DNA of 64,000 nucleotides, taken from Clostridiales bacterium (GTDB taxonomy: Bacteria; Bacillota; Desulfotomaculia; Desulfotomaculales; VENG01). Shown piece by piece: positions 26,195 to 34,853 of this stretch (positions within the stretch are counted from its first letter, which is position 1; each line of letters opens with the position of its first letter). The notes under the pieces were generated by a model that was given only the letters and a program-made list of their open reading frames with translations, was not told the DNA's origin and did no database searches. The stretch spans positions 1 to 64,000 of the forward strand of contig JAIPEW010000012.1 of NCBI GenBank assembly GCA_021736985.1, given 5' to 3'. The translations under genes were made by a program, and so were the position numbers.

Positions 26195-27460
26195 ATGAAG
26201 CAAGCCGAATATAAATTAATGATTGAAGGAGGACGGTCATTAAACGGAAAAGTGCAAGTGAGCGGGGCTAAAAACGCTTCACTGGCTCACTTGTGTGCAG
26301 CAACAATGGCCAGAGATCCGGTTATACTTGAAAATGTGCCTGATATAAAAGATATCAGGGTGGTAATAGAAATATTGCAGGAAATTGGATGCGAAATTAG
26401 CTGGCTGGGCCCCGGTGAGTTAAAACTTTTTGCGCCAGAAAAATTAAAAAGACAGCCGCCTTTTGAATTAGTAAGAAAATTAAGAGCTTCTAACCTTTTG
26501 TTGGGGCCCCTGATTGCTCGTTATGGCAGTGTGCAGTTAGCACTGCCAGGTGGATGCAATATAGGAGTGAGACCTATGGATCTGCATTTCAAGGGGCTGT
26601 CAGGGCTCGGGACTGAAATTAATGTTAATCAGGGTGTGGTGGAGTCTAACACAAGGGGACTTCAAGGTTCGAGAATTTACATGGATTTTCCAAGTGTTGG
26701 TGCTACAGAAAATATAATGATGGCAGCATGTATGGCCCGGGGACAAACGGTGCTGGAAAACGTAGCCAAAGAACCAGAAGTGGTTGACCTGGCTAACTTT
26801 TTAAACTGCATGGGAGTTAAAGTGCGCGGTGCTGGGACAGATATTATAAAGATCGACGGTAATTCAGAAATGGGCGGCTGCTCGCGATACTCCATAATTC
26901 CTGACCGAATAGAAGCAGGTACCTTTATGGTAGCTGCAGCTGCTACAGGGGGAAATGTAGAAGTAGAAAACGTGATTCCTTTTCACCTGGAACCCATTTC
27001 AGCAAAACTCCGGGAGGCTGGTGTAGAGGTTATTGAATTGGAAGAAAGCATAAAAGTTCGGGCAGGTAAAGATATGTATCCAGTAGATTTAAAAACCCTT
27101 CCTTATCCCGGTTTTCCTACTGATATGCAGTCCCAGTTTATGAGCATGTTATGTGCTGTGCCTGGTACCAGTGTGATTGTAGAAAATATTTTTGAAAACC
27201 GGTTTCAAATTGTTGATGAACTTAAAAGAATGGGTGCAAATATAAAAGTAGAAGGCCGGGCTGCCATAGTAGAGGGCCCGGTACAGTTCCAGGGTGCGCA
27301 TGTCAAAGCTACAGACCTGCGAGCTGGTGCAGCCCTGGTGGTTGCAGGGTTAATGGCAGAGGGGTGCACACAAATATCAAATGTTAAGTATATTGACCGC
27401 GGATATTACCTGTTGCAAGAAAAAATGACAAATCTTGGAGCTGCGATATGGAGAGAATAG
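26195..27460 (+). CDS. murA: UDP-N-acetylglucosamine 1-carboxyvinyltransferase
   Basis: This is the first committed step of peptidoglycan synthesis. The product of 421 aa has the family start (IEGGRSLNGKVQVSGAKNAS), RKLRASNLLLGPLIARYG, and the catalytic loop LPGGCNIGVRPMDLH with the active-site Cys that fosfomycin attacks. FPTDMQSQFMSMLC and the C-terminal TDLRAGAALVVAGL are also present. GGAAGG lies upstream of ATG 26195. It is followed 4 bp later by rlmH. Confidence 0.95.
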   Translation: MKQAEYKLMIEGGRSLNGKVQVSGAKNASLAHLCAATMARDPVILENVPDIKDIRVVIEILQEIGCEISWLGPGELKLFAPEKLKRQPPFELVRKLRASNLLLGPLIARYGSVQLALPGGCNIGVRPMDLHFKGLSGLGTEINVNQGVVESNTRGLQGSRIYMDFPSVGATENIMMAACMARGQTVLENVAKEPEVVDLANFLNCMGVKVRGAGTDIIKIDGNSEMGGCSRYSIIPDRIEAGTFMVAAAATGGNVEVENVIPFHLEPISAKLREAGVEVIELEESIKVRAGKDMYPVDLKTLPYPGFPTDMQSQFMSMLCAVPGTSVIVENIFENRFQIVDELKRMGANIKVEGRAAIVEGPVQFQGAHVKATDLRAGAALVVAGLMAEGCTQISNVKYIDRGYYLLQEKMTNLGAAIWRE

Positions 27461-27463
27461 ATA

Positions 27464-27943
27464 TTGCAAATTGTTATACTGGCAGTAGGTAAACTAAAAA
27501 AAGAATACCTGTTGGAAGCACAAAATGATTATGTTAAGCGTTTAAAGCCTTATGCACGCATTGAAATTAAGGAACTGCCGGGTAAGAATTTGCAAGAAAA
27601 ACATAATCACAGCATAGCACAAAAAATTAAGCAAAAAGAAGGCCAGAACATATTAAAAAAGATAAAAGAAAGCAGTTACGTAATAGTTTTAGACAGGTAT
27701 GGTGAAGAAATAAATTCTAATGAAATGTCGACTAAAATTAACAAATTGGGGGTCGGTGGAAAAAGTCATATAACTTTTATAATCGGCGGGTCGCTAGGTT
27801 TGAGCGCGGAAGTCCTTGACCGGGCTGATTGGAAACTGTCTTTTTCTAAGCTTACTTTCCCGTATCAATTAACGCGTATTATACTTTTGGAGCAGGTTTA
27901 CCGGAGTTTCAAGATAATTAAAGGCGAAACGTACCATAAATGA
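27464..27943 (+). CDS. rlmH: 23S rRNA pseudouridine1915 N3-methyltransferase RlmH
   Basis: This is an SPOUT-class methyltransferase acting on the assembled 70S ribosome. The 159-aa product starts with IVILAVGKLKKEYL and has VIVLDRYGEEINSNEMS, the knot motif TFIIGGSLGLSAEVL and the C-terminal LLEQVYRSFKIIKGETYHK, all conserved. The start is TTG 27464, just after murA, without a strong Shine-Dalgarno, which suggests coupling. Its place near the origin is typical. Confidence 0.95.
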   Translation: MQIVILAVGKLKKEYLLEAQNDYVKRLKPYARIEIKELPGKNLQEKHNHSIAQKIKQKEGQNILKKIKESSYVIVLDRYGEEINSNEMSTKINKLGVGGKSHITFIIGGSLGLSAEVLDRADWKLSFSKLTFPYQLTRIILLEQVYRSFKIIKGETYHK

Positions 27944-28308
27944 TTTTTTTGTGACTGGCTATGGACTAAGATTAATTAATTAGTTAAAATATAAACAAGT
28001 ATAAAAGATAAGAGTCAATGTGCATTTTTTAGAATAAATCTAAATTATTGAGATAATTTAATGAAAATTTAAAAATCTAATTTTATAAGGAAGGAAAAAT
28101 AAAAAATATAGCGAATTATTCATTAAATCAAGGTATAAGTGTTTTTAGTTAAAGTCATATAGATAGCTAATTCTTTTATTTTAAGTAGTAATGTGAAAAA
28201 TCACTCAAAAGAGTCCCGAATTTTCATTATTGTAAGGGGGTGCAACACAGCTACTATTTTAAATAGTCTGGTTCTTTAATTTGTATTTAATAAAAGGAGG
28301 TATTGTTA
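27944..28308. other. AT-rich intergenic region upstream of dsrA
   Basis: These 365 bp probably contain the dsr promoter, but I cannot place a convincing -35/-10 pair. GTGA-AAAA-TCAC at 28193-28204 is a small inverted repeat that could be a regulator site. AAAGGAGG at 28293-28300 is the ribosome-binding site of dsrA. No gene is visible. Confidence 0.5.
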
Positions 28309-29727
28309 GTGGCTTTTGAACCCAAAGAGGAACAAAAAACAATAAATTATGAAGAAGCGCGTATTTACAGCCAGGAAGAATTGAGTAATTATACTGAAGA
28401 AGAGCTTAAAAATTATAAAATTAAGCATGATGTTCCCGATCTGGATGACCTGGAAAAAGGCCCGTGGCCAAGTTTTGTTACTGACGCCAAGCGGGAAGAT
28501 TTGCACAGGAAAAAGCTTAATGATGAGCGGTTGCTAATCAGCAAAAATTGTGTAGAAGATTTGTTAGGTCAATTGCAGCTATCATTTGACCATGGTGAAA
28601 CTCACTGGAAGCACGGAGGTATCGTTGGCGTTTTTGGATACGGCGGCGGTGTTATTGGAAGATATTCTGATGTACAAGAAGATTTCCCCGGTGTAGCTTC
28701 TTTCCATACTTTACGTGTAAACCAGGCAGCCAGTAAGTTTTATGATACTAACTACTTAAGAACTCTTTGTGACATGTGGGAATACCGCGGTAGTGGACTT
28801 CTAAACATGCATGGTTCTACCGGTGATATCATCTTACTGGGAACTACCACCGAGCAGTTAGAACCTGTATTCCACGAAATGACTCATGAACTACAGCAGG
28901 ATCTGGGCGGGTCTGGATCTAACCTGCGTACACCTTCTTGTTGTATTGGAAAGGCTCGCTGTGAGTGGTCTTGTATAGATACACAGGACATGTGCTACGA
29001 ATTAACTCAATTCTATCAGGACGAACTGCACCGCCCAATGTTCCCTTATAAGTTTAAGTTCAAGTTTGATGGTTGTCCTAATGGTTGTGTTGCATCTATT
29101 GCACGTTCAGATATGTCTTTCATTGGAACATGGAAAGATAATATTAAGATTGATCAAGACAAAGTAAAAGCTTATATTAATGGCGAAGCACAACCTAATG
29201 CAGGTTCACATAATGGAAGAGATTGGGGCAAATTCGACATACAAAAAGAAGTAATTGATAGATGCCCAACTGGCTGTATGTCCTTAGAAAATGGTGAACT
29301 GAAGATCGACAATGAAAATTGCAATCGCTGCATGCACTGCATTAACGTAATGCCCCAGGCATTGAGACCTGGCGATGACAAAGGTGTAACTATCTTATTT
29401 GGAGCTAAAGCACCTATCCTGGAAGGCGCTCAAATGTCAGTAATGACTATTCCATTCATGAAAGCAGAACCCCCTTATGACAATATTAAAGATGTTATTG
29501 AAAACGTTTGGGATTGGTGGATGGAAGAAGGTAAAAACCGCGAGCGTCTCGGAGAACTTATACAGCGTAAGACCTTGCAGGAATTCCTTAAAGTTGTTGG
29601 AGTACCCGCAGCACCTCAGATGGTTACTGCACCGAGGGCAAACCCCTATATATTCTGGAAAGAAGAAGACGTGCCTGGCGGGTTTGAAAGAGATGTTGAG
29701 GATTATCGTTCCAGGCATAAGAGGTAA
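28309..29727 (+). CDS. dsrA: Dissimilatory sulfite reductase alpha subunit
   Basis: With DsrB this cytoplasmic siroheme enzyme reduces sulfite in the last stage of sulfate respiration. The 472-aa product has the siroheme/[4Fe-4S] Cys set (SCCIGKARCEWSCIDTQDMC and FDGCPNGCVASIARSD) and an inserted ferredoxin domain (CPTGCMSLENG, then CNRCMHCINVMPQAL). GTG 28309 is preferred over TTG 28303 because it lies 8 bp after GGAGG. It is followed by dsrB and dsrD and has stronger codon adaptation than its AT-rich upstream neighbours, in line with high expression. Confidence 0.97.
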   Translation: MAFEPKEEQKTINYEEARIYSQEELSNYTEEELKNYKIKHDVPDLDDLEKGPWPSFVTDAKREDLHRKKLNDERLLISKNCVEDLLGQLQLSFDHGETHWKHGGIVGVFGYGGGVIGRYSDVQEDFPGVASFHTLRVNQAASKFYDTNYLRTLCDMWEYRGSGLLNMHGSTGDIILLGTTTEQLEPVFHEMTHELQQDLGGSGSNLRTPSCCIGKARCEWSCIDTQDMCYELTQFYQDELHRPMFPYKFKFKFDGCPNGCVASIARSDMSFIGTWKDNIKIDQDKVKAYINGEAQPNAGSHNGRDWGKFDIQKEVIDRCPTGCMSLENGELKIDNENCNRCMHCINVMPQALRPGDDKGVTILFGAKAPILEGAQMSVMTIPFMKAEPPYDNIKDVIENVWDWWMEEGKNRERLGELIQRKTLQEFLKVVGVPAAPQMVTAPRANPYIFWKEEDVPGGFERDVEDYRSRHKR

Positions 29728-29836
29728 GTTAACTGCAGCAGCTTAACAGGTTAGCAAGTAATATGATTAATATTTTATGAATAAGGTAGACGCGCCGGAT
29801 AAAACGGCCAGTTATACCATACAAGGAGGTAGTCAA

Positions 29837-31024
29837 ATGGCTCTATCAACAGAGAGATTGGGTAAATATGATCCTAATAATCCACAGGAAAACCGGGTTA
29901 CTGACATTGGCCCACGCCATTTCTGGCAGTATTTCCCGGAAGTTATAAAAAATAATTACGGTAAATGGGCATACCATGATATTTTAGAACCGGGCATCAT
30001 GGTGCACGTTTCTGAAACCGGAGACAAAGTTTTCACAGTTAGGTGCGGCGGCGCACGCTTTATGACTGTTGAGCATGTGCGTGAAATTTGTGATATTGCT
30101 GATAAGCATTGTGATGGTCATGTGCGTTTTACTACACGTAATAACATTGAGTTTTTGACAGACAGCCATGATAAGATGGTAGCTATGAAAGAAGATATTA
30201 ACAGCAGAAAGACCCCCCATGGCGGCTTTAAGTTCCCCATCGGTGGGACAGGCGCAGGAGTTACTAACATTGTTCATACACAGGGTTTTATTCACTGTCA
30301 TACTCCGGCTACTGATGCTTCTTCCCTGGTTAAAGCAGTTATGGACGAAGTTTTTGATTATTTCACCGGTATGGAACTCCCGGCAAAGGTCAGGATTTCC
30401 ATGGCATGCTGCCTGAACATGTGCGGTGCAGTTCACTGCTCGGATATTGCACTTTTGGGTGTACACAGGAAGCCGCCTATTGTAGACCATGAATATATTG
30501 ATGCTATTTGTGAAATACCATTGGTAACAGCTGCTTGTCCTCTGGGAGCAATTTCACCTAGTAAAACGGAAAGCGGTAAAAAGACAGTTAAAATTAAAGA
30601 AGAACGCTGCATGTTCTGCGGTAACTGCTACACAATGTGCCCCTCTGTTCCCATTTCTGATAAAGAAGGCGACGGCGTAGCTATACTGGCAGGAGGAAAG
30701 CTGTCCAACCGCATGACAGTACCCAAGTTCTCCAAGGTAGTTGTACCCTGGGCCCCGAACAATTTCCCCAGGTTCCCGGAAGTTGTAGATTACATTAAGA
30801 AAATTCTTAATGCATATTCTGAAAGTGCTAACAAGTATGAGCGCTTAGGAGATTGGGCAGAGCGTATTGGTTGGGAGAAATTCTTTGAAAAAACAGATAT
30901 TCCCTTCTCCGAACATCTCATTGATGACTATCGCCTGGCATATGACAGCTATCGTACCAGCACACAATTCAAATTTACCCAGGCAGCATGGGATGTTTCG
31001 AAAAAAGTAGGGGGTATTGATTAA
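29837..31024 (+). CDS. dsrB: Dissimilatory sulfite reductase beta subunit
   Basis: This is the partner of DsrA and holds the catalytically active siroheme. [20 protein letters not shown] supplies the siroheme-linked cluster ligands, and [20 protein letters not shown] is the ferredoxin-type [4Fe-4S] site. [20 protein letters not shown] and [12 protein letters not shown] belong to the substrate-pocket half. ATG 29837 follows AAGGAGGT and gives 395 aa. The open frame begins at 29777, without a ribosome-binding site. It lies 109 bp after dsrA. Confidence 0.97.
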   Translation: MALSTERLGKYDPNNPQENRVTDIGPRHFWQYFPEVIKNNYGKWAYHDILEPGIMVHVSETGDKVFTVRCGGARFMTVEHVREICDIADKHCDGHVRFTTRNNIEFLTDSHDKMVAMKEDINSRKTPHGGFKFPIGGTGAGVTNIVHTQGFIHCHTPATDASSLVKAVMDEVFDYFTGMELPAKVRISMACCLNMCGAVHCSDIALLGVHRKPPIVDHEYIDAICEIPLVTAACPLGAISPSKTESGKKTVKIKEERCMFCGNCYTMCPSVPISDKEGDGVAILAGGKLSNRMTVPKFSKVVVPWAPNNFPRFPEVVDYIKKILNAYSESANKYERLGDWAERIGWEKFFEKTDIPFSEHLIDDYRLAYDSYRTSTQFKFTQAAWDVSKKVGGID

Positions 31025-31052
31025 TATTTACCTTTAAGGGAGCGATTAATAG

Positions 31053-31289
31053 ATGAGTACAGAGGATTATAAACAGGTAATTTTGGATCATGCCACAAAT
31101 AGTAAAAAAACCAAGCTTTATTTCAGTGATTTGAAAAAAGCTGTTCAAAAGCAATATCCTGATGCTAAAACCCGAATGGTTAAGCAGGCAGCTACAGAGT
31201 TGATTAATGATGGTACAATGATTTATTACTCTACTGGAAGCACAACCATGTACGGATTAAAAGGTAGAGGGATAACTGAAGACCAGTAA
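31053..31289 (+). CDS. dsrD: DsrD, activator of sulfite reductase
   Basis: The 78-aa winged-helix protein has the DsrD pattern: ILDHATNSKKTKLYFSDLKK, then QYPDAKTRMVKQAATELIND and TMIYYSTGSTTMYGL. DsrD occurs in organisms that reduce sulfite dissimilatorily and has been shown to stimulate DsrAB. It therefore argues for the reductive rather than the oxidative direction. It lies 28 bp after dsrB, and the unit is closed by a terminator. Confidence 0.95.
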   Translation: MSTEDYKQVILDHATNSKKTKLYFSDLKKAVQKQYPDAKTRMVKQAATELINDGTMIYYSTGSTTMYGLKGRGITEDQ

Positions 31290-31305
31290 GGAAAGTATGA
31301 ATTAT

Positions 31306-31342
31306 AAAGAGGGGCTGTAATTCTATATAGCCCCTCTTTTTT
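31306..31342 (+). terminator. Terminator of dsrABD
   Basis: AAAGAGGGGCT at 31306-31316 pairs with AGCCCCTCTTT at 31329-31339 and runs into TTT. Confidence 0.88.
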
Positions 31343-31362
31343 AATAAAGGGAGGACAAAAAA

Positions 31363-31980
31363 ATGGTGCAAAGCTTCGAAGAATTTATTAGAGAACAAGT
31401 CAACATGTTAAAAGAAAATCCTGAATGTGCAAATGCCCAGTATAACCTGGGAGTCTCCCTTATGCAGGAGGGTAAACTTGACAGGGCTATTGAATACTTT
31501 GATGAAGCTATAGCAAACAGTGGGCGTATGTTTGAAGCTTACGCAAATTTGGGTTATATATATTACATGAAGGATGACTTAGAAGGGGCAGCTGAAGCAA
31601 ATAAAAAAGCCATAGAAATAGAACCTAGATATGCACGGGGATATGCTAACCTTGGTTTTGCATATTTGGAAATGGAGCAAACAGATGAAGCAATAAAGGC
31701 ACTAGAAAAGGCTATTGAACTTAACCCGACAATAGCACAGGCCTGGACAAACCTTATAAATGCCCATTTACAAAAGGATGATTCAAACAAAGCCATTGAA
31801 GTAGGGCAGAAGTTAATAGAATTTGCCCCTGACTTTTCTCTTGCCCATAATAATCTTGCTTATGCTTATTATGTAAATAATAATTATGAAAAAGCTATTC
31901 TTCACGTGGATAAAGCTTTAGAACTTGGATTTGAAGTACACAGTGATTTTCTTGATAAATTAGCTCCCTACCGAGAATAA
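31363..31980 (+). CDS. Soluble TPR-repeat protein next to dsrABD
   Basis: The 205-aa protein has no signal or membrane segment and is made of about five tetratricopeptide repeats (for example ANAQYNLGVSLMQEGKLDRA, ARGYANLGFAYLEMEQTDEA and IAQAWTNLINAHLQKDDSNK). TPR arrays bind other proteins, so an assembly or scaffolding role in sulfite reduction is possible but rests on location only. GGGAGG precedes ATG 31363. The YkgJ-type gene follows 2 bp after its stop, so both are co-transcribed behind the dsrABD terminator. Confidence 0.8.
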   Translation: MVQSFEEFIREQVNMLKENPECANAQYNLGVSLMQEGKLDRAIEYFDEAIANSGRMFEAYANLGYIYYMKDDLEGAAEANKKAIEIEPRYARGYANLGFAYLEMEQTDEAIKALEKAIELNPTIAQAWTNLINAHLQKDDSNKAIEVGQKLIEFAPDFSLAHNNLAYAYYVNNNYEKAILHVDKALELGFEVHSDFLDKLAPYRE

Positions 31981-31982
31981 AA

Positions 31983-32606
31983 ATGATTAATAATAATTTA
32001 TTTGAACAGTACAAAGGACTGGTTGTAGAAGCTGACAACAAGTTTGATGAAGTGTGTAAAGATAACAGTGCTTTAGTAAAATGCGGGCCCGGCTGTGCAG
32101 ATTGCTGTTATTCTGTGTTTGGAGTGTTTTTAATAGAAGCTGTTTTTATCAAGCATCACTTTGATAAGCTGGATAGAAAATACAGGCGTGAAGCTTATTC
32201 CAGGAGCCTAAAGTACGATAAAAAGCTGCAGGATATAGAGAAAAAACTGCAGGTTTATAACAATAATTTAACTTTAAAAGCTGATATCATGGGTAGGAAG
32301 AGAATCAGGTGCCCGCTGTTAAATGATCAAAATTTATGCATTCTTTACCCGTACAGACCTGTTACATGCAGGGTTTATGGGATACCTACAGTAATTAACG
32401 GTGAAACTCATTCTTGCTGGAAATCAGCATTCAAAAAAGACCAATCTTATGAAGCGTATGATATGGACAGCCTGTATAAAAAACTTTACTCAATGTCCAA
32501 AAAACTCTTGGAAATCAAAGGACAAAAAAACATGGAGCATGCGTCTCACTTAATATCAATCTCTAAGGTGATAAACACACCTGTAGATGAATTAATAAAC
32601 AAATAA
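31983..32606 (+). CDS. YkgJ-type cysteine-cluster protein
   Basis: The 207-aa protein has the CxxxCxxCC cluster (KCGPGCADCCYSVFGVFLIE) near residue 35, a helical middle, and a second set CPLLNDQNLCILYPYRPVTC followed by a further Cys. This is the pattern of the YkgJ/zinc-iron-chelating family, proposed to bind Zn or Fe-S. The function is unknown. It is co-transcribed with the TPR gene and ends at a bidirectional terminator. Confidence 0.82.
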   Translation: MINNNLFEQYKGLVVEADNKFDEVCKDNSALVKCGPGCADCCYSVFGVFLIEAVFIKHHFDKLDRKYRREAYSRSLKYDKKLQDIEKKLQVYNNNLTLKADIMGRKRIRCPLLNDQNLCILYPYRPVTCRVYGIPTVINGETHSCWKSAFKKDQSYEAYDMDSLYKKLYSMSKKLLEIKGQKNMEHASHLISISKVINTPVDELINK

Positions 32607-32642
32607 AAAACTCTCCTGCAATTGTTCACGGAGAGTTTTTTA
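32606..32642. terminator. Bidirectional terminator
   Basis: AAAAACTCTCC and GGAGAGTTTTT pair around a 13-nt loop. The structure is shared by the converging YkgJ-type and HEAT-repeat genes. Confidence 0.88.
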
Positions 32643-32647
32643 TTTGT

Positions 32648-33781
32648 TTATTGTAATTTCCCCAGTGATTCTTTAGCTATTTGCCCGATAGTCTTTTTAA
32701 CCATATTTCCCTCACTGTAAATATCAATTTCGTATTTTTCATCAATTAATGATTTTAATCCATCTATGGATTGGTTTGATTTTAGATTACCTAATAATTG
32801 TGCTGCATATCCCCGAGATCGGGGGTTAGAATCATATAAAAACGGAATTATAACATATATAGAATCAATTAAACAATCAGGACATTTATACGCAATATTA
32901 CTAAGTGCCCTTAATACCGGGGGTTGTAAAGACTTGTCCCTGTCTAGCAACCTTTGTAATTCAGGAACATAACCTGCAAATATTCCAGGGGAATCCTTAA
33001 TTATTTCACCAATAGTATCGATTGCTCCCCATGATGATGCACCGGTGTCACGCATCGAGGATAACATATTCTTTAATAATTTAGAAATAACCGAGGGGTT
33101 ATTTTTTGCTATTACTGCAGAGGCCTTTCCAAATAGATCTGCGGCCTTAAAGCGAAAAAGCTTATTACTGGAGTATAAAAAGCGCTGCAGGTCTCTTATT
33201 ATTCTCTTGTCGTTTTTAGCCAGTTCTAACAGGTTATCAACATGATATCCTGCAATTATCTCTTTTAAATCCTTTTTGGTATACTGTTTTTCCTGTGAGA
33301 TTTCGCCTGTATTTTTATTAGCAAAAGGTGTTGCCCTGTTCATTTTTTCCTTAACACCTTTAAGTGTTACTTCTTGAACATCGTCATGCAGTCTTATAAA
33401 ATATAGACCTCCTGGTATTTTACGTCCCTTGTGAAAACCGTCGGGTATAATGAGGTGCGTTTCTGGATCATAATTTTCAACTATTTTTTGCAAGTAATCA
33501 TCTTCGGGCAACAGGTCAAAGGCTAAATCCCAATCCATATTGCAGCTAAACACAAGTGCCTCGTTAAATGCTGTGCCCAGGTTATGTCCAGTAGCATCAA
33601 ATGCATAAACTGCACCGCATGAACAAATACCTACAGGCATCTCTTGCATTCTTCGTTCCCTGAGTTCCTTGGGTGGATCTATAAGCTGCCCGCAAAAAGG
33701 ACAAACTGGTTTCTCATTATGATCTCTTATTAAGGGACTCCTGGGAGTTATTTCTTCGGATTTTCTTTTACATTTCAACAT
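32648..33781 (-). CDS. Zinc-ribbon plus HEAT-repeat protein (DVU0298-like)
   Basis: The 377-aa protein starts with a zinc ribbon (CPFCGQLIDPPKELRE, then GICSCGAVYAFDATG), followed by a conserved region with NEALVFSCNMDWDLAFDLLP and HLIIPDGFHKGRKIPGGLYF, and ends with HEAT-type helical repeats. It resembles DVU0298 of Desulfovibrio, a protein of unknown role that I recall as widespread in sulfate reducers. No enzymatic motif is evident. It is encoded opposite to the dsr genes, between dsrABD and dsrMK, and is probably transcribed with nothing else except perhaps the FmdB gene upstream of it. Confidence 0.72.
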   Translation of the reverse strand: MLKCKRKSEEITPRSPLIRDHNEKPVCPFCGQLIDPPKELRERRMQEMPVGICSCGAVYAFDATGHNLGTAFNEALVFSCNMDWDLAFDLLPEDDYLQKIVENYDPETHLIIPDGFHKGRKIPGGLYFIRLHDDVQEVTLKGVKEKMNRATPFANKNTGEISQEKQYTKKDLKEIIAGYHVDNLLELAKNDKRIIRDLQRFLYSSNKLFRFKAADLFGKASAVIAKNNPSVISKLLKNMLSSMRDTGASSWGAIDTIGEIIKDSPGIFAGYVPELQRLLDRDKSLQPPVLRALSNIAYKCPDCLIDSIYVIIPFLYDSNPRSRGYAAQLLGNLKSNQSIDGLKSLIDEKYEIDIYSEGNMVKKTIGQIAKESLGKLQ

Positions 33782-33803
33782 GAAGCAGTTTTCCCCTTTC
33801 TAT

Positions 33804-34049
33804 TTAATCACAACCAGGGAATTCAATAGTACTGCAGTTATTTCCAGAACCGCAGGATTTTGAGCTTATACTTGGTTTTTTAGTGTCATTTTGACCGCTT
33901 CCCGTTGTATAATTAGTTTTACTTATTACCCTTTGAAGATTCTGTGATTTACAATCCGGGCACTCTAATTTTATTTCTTCTTTGGGGTTTATATGAAGTT
34001 TCTCAAATAGTTTGCCGCAGTCTTGACAACGAAATTCGAATATTGGCAT
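33804..34049 (-). CDS. FmdB family zinc-ribbon protein
   Basis: The 81-aa protein begins MPIFEFRCQDCGKLFEKL and continues with CPDCKSQNLQRVISK, the FmdB CxxC-CxxC zinc ribbon. The tail has a Ser/Asn-rich stretch with extra Cys (SCGSGNNCSTIEFPGC). FmdB proteins are thought to be regulatory. ATG at 34049 (reverse strand) has GGGAGG upstream, so the longer frame from 34082 is not used. It lies 22 bp upstream of the HEAT-repeat gene, probably in one unit. Confidence 0.85.
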   Translation of the reverse strand: MPIFEFRCQDCGKLFEKLHINPKEEIKLECPDCKSQNLQRVISKTNYTTGSGQNDTKKPSISSKSCGSGNNCSTIEFPGCD

Positions 34050-34082
34050 TATATTAACCTCCCGTAGGATATAATAAATCAT

Positions 34083-34539
34083 TACTTAATTAGTATTTTA
34101 TCAATATAATCAATTAAAAGTCAAATAATCTGCCACATAACCCCTGTGGACATAACTCGTAAAAGGGAATTATAATGATATTACAAACATAAAATTTAAA
34201 AAAATTATTTACGCAGGATTTGCGGTAAAACATGCAACTATTTTTAGATAATAATTGAGTACGCAGTAATATTTTTTTAGTAAAAACCTTTTTAATTGGA
34301 AGGAATAATTCAATATACAACGAAGTTTAATAAAGTTATAATGCACAAAAGCTTGTTTTACAATATCCTGGAAGTGCAGTATTGCCGGATTAATTCTAAC
34401 AGTGACAGAATATTCATTATATTTAAAGTTTATAGTTGTTCAAACAAATGACAAGTTGGGCAGCTCTTTAATTACAAATATTTTTAGGGTTGTCACATTA
34501 TGTTGATAAACATAAATATTAAGAGGAGGTGAACAGGTT
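34083..34539. other. Intergenic region between fmdB and the ferredoxin gene
   Basis: This is an AT-rich region of about 450 bp that must hold divergent promoters. The clearest element is a TTATGTT-GATA-AACATAA inverted repeat at 34498-34515, just before the ferredoxin ribosome-binding site. No gene is visible. Confidence 0.5.
34498..34515. promoter_or_regulatory. Inverted repeat, candidate operator of the ferredoxin-dsrMK unit
   Basis: Two 7-bp arms (TTATGTT and AACATAA) flank GATA, 9 bp before AGAGGAGGTG. The symmetric, AT-rich form fits a redox or metal regulator site, but the regulator cannot be named. Confidence 0.4.
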
Positions 34540-34728
34540 ATGTTCAAAGTTACAATTAATGAAGAAAAGTGTGAAGGTTGCGGAGAATGTGTAGATTCTT
34601 GCCCGGGTGAAGTGCTGGAGATGGGTGACGATGGTAAAGCTAAAGTAGCTAACCCAGATGACTGCTTGGGATGCGAAACTTGTATAGAAGTCTGTCCTAA
34701 TGATGCAGTTACTTTAGAAGAAGTATAG
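34540..34728 (+). CDS. 2[4Fe-4S] ferredoxin
   Basis: The 62-aa protein contains two complete cluster motifs, CEGCGECVDSCP near the N-terminus and CLGCETCIEVCP near the C-terminus. As the first gene before dsrMK it is the probable electron carrier linking DsrMK or central metabolism to the sulfite reductase, by analogy with other Gram-positive sulfate reducers. AGAGGAGGTGA precedes the ATG. A hairpin separates it from dsrM. Confidence 0.93.
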   Translation: MFKVTINEEKCEGCGECVDSCPGEVLEMGDDGKAKVANPDDCLGCETCIEVCPNDAVTLEEV

Positions 34729-34735
34729 TATGATT

Positions 34736-34772
34736 AAAAAAGAGGGCCGGTGACACCTGTCACCGGTATTCC
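34736..34772. terminator. Hairpin after the ferredoxin gene, reads as terminator on the minus strand
   Basis: CCGGTGACA and TGTCACCGG form a 9-bp stem extended by AGAGG/CCTCT. An A-run precedes it on the plus strand and no T-run follows, so the terminator polarity is toward the minus strand. On the plus strand it may serve as a processing or stability hairpin between ferredoxin and dsrM. Confidence 0.55.
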
Positions 34773-34853
34773 TCTACACGTGGTATTTTGAAAGCAGCGG
34801 GGGGACATATTATTTATTGTTTTATAATTGACCGGGATGGAGGAGGTGTTTAA

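Noticed and set aside
28193-28204. Rex or CRP/FNR site before dsrA
   Set aside because: The half-sites GTGA/TCAC are separated by 4 instead of 6 bp, so neither consensus fits well enough to name a regulator.
29984-30490. Minus-strand open frame of 168 codons inside dsrB
   Set aside because: Antisense shadow of a strongly conserved gene, with Cys/His-rich composition typical of complement frames and no start signal.
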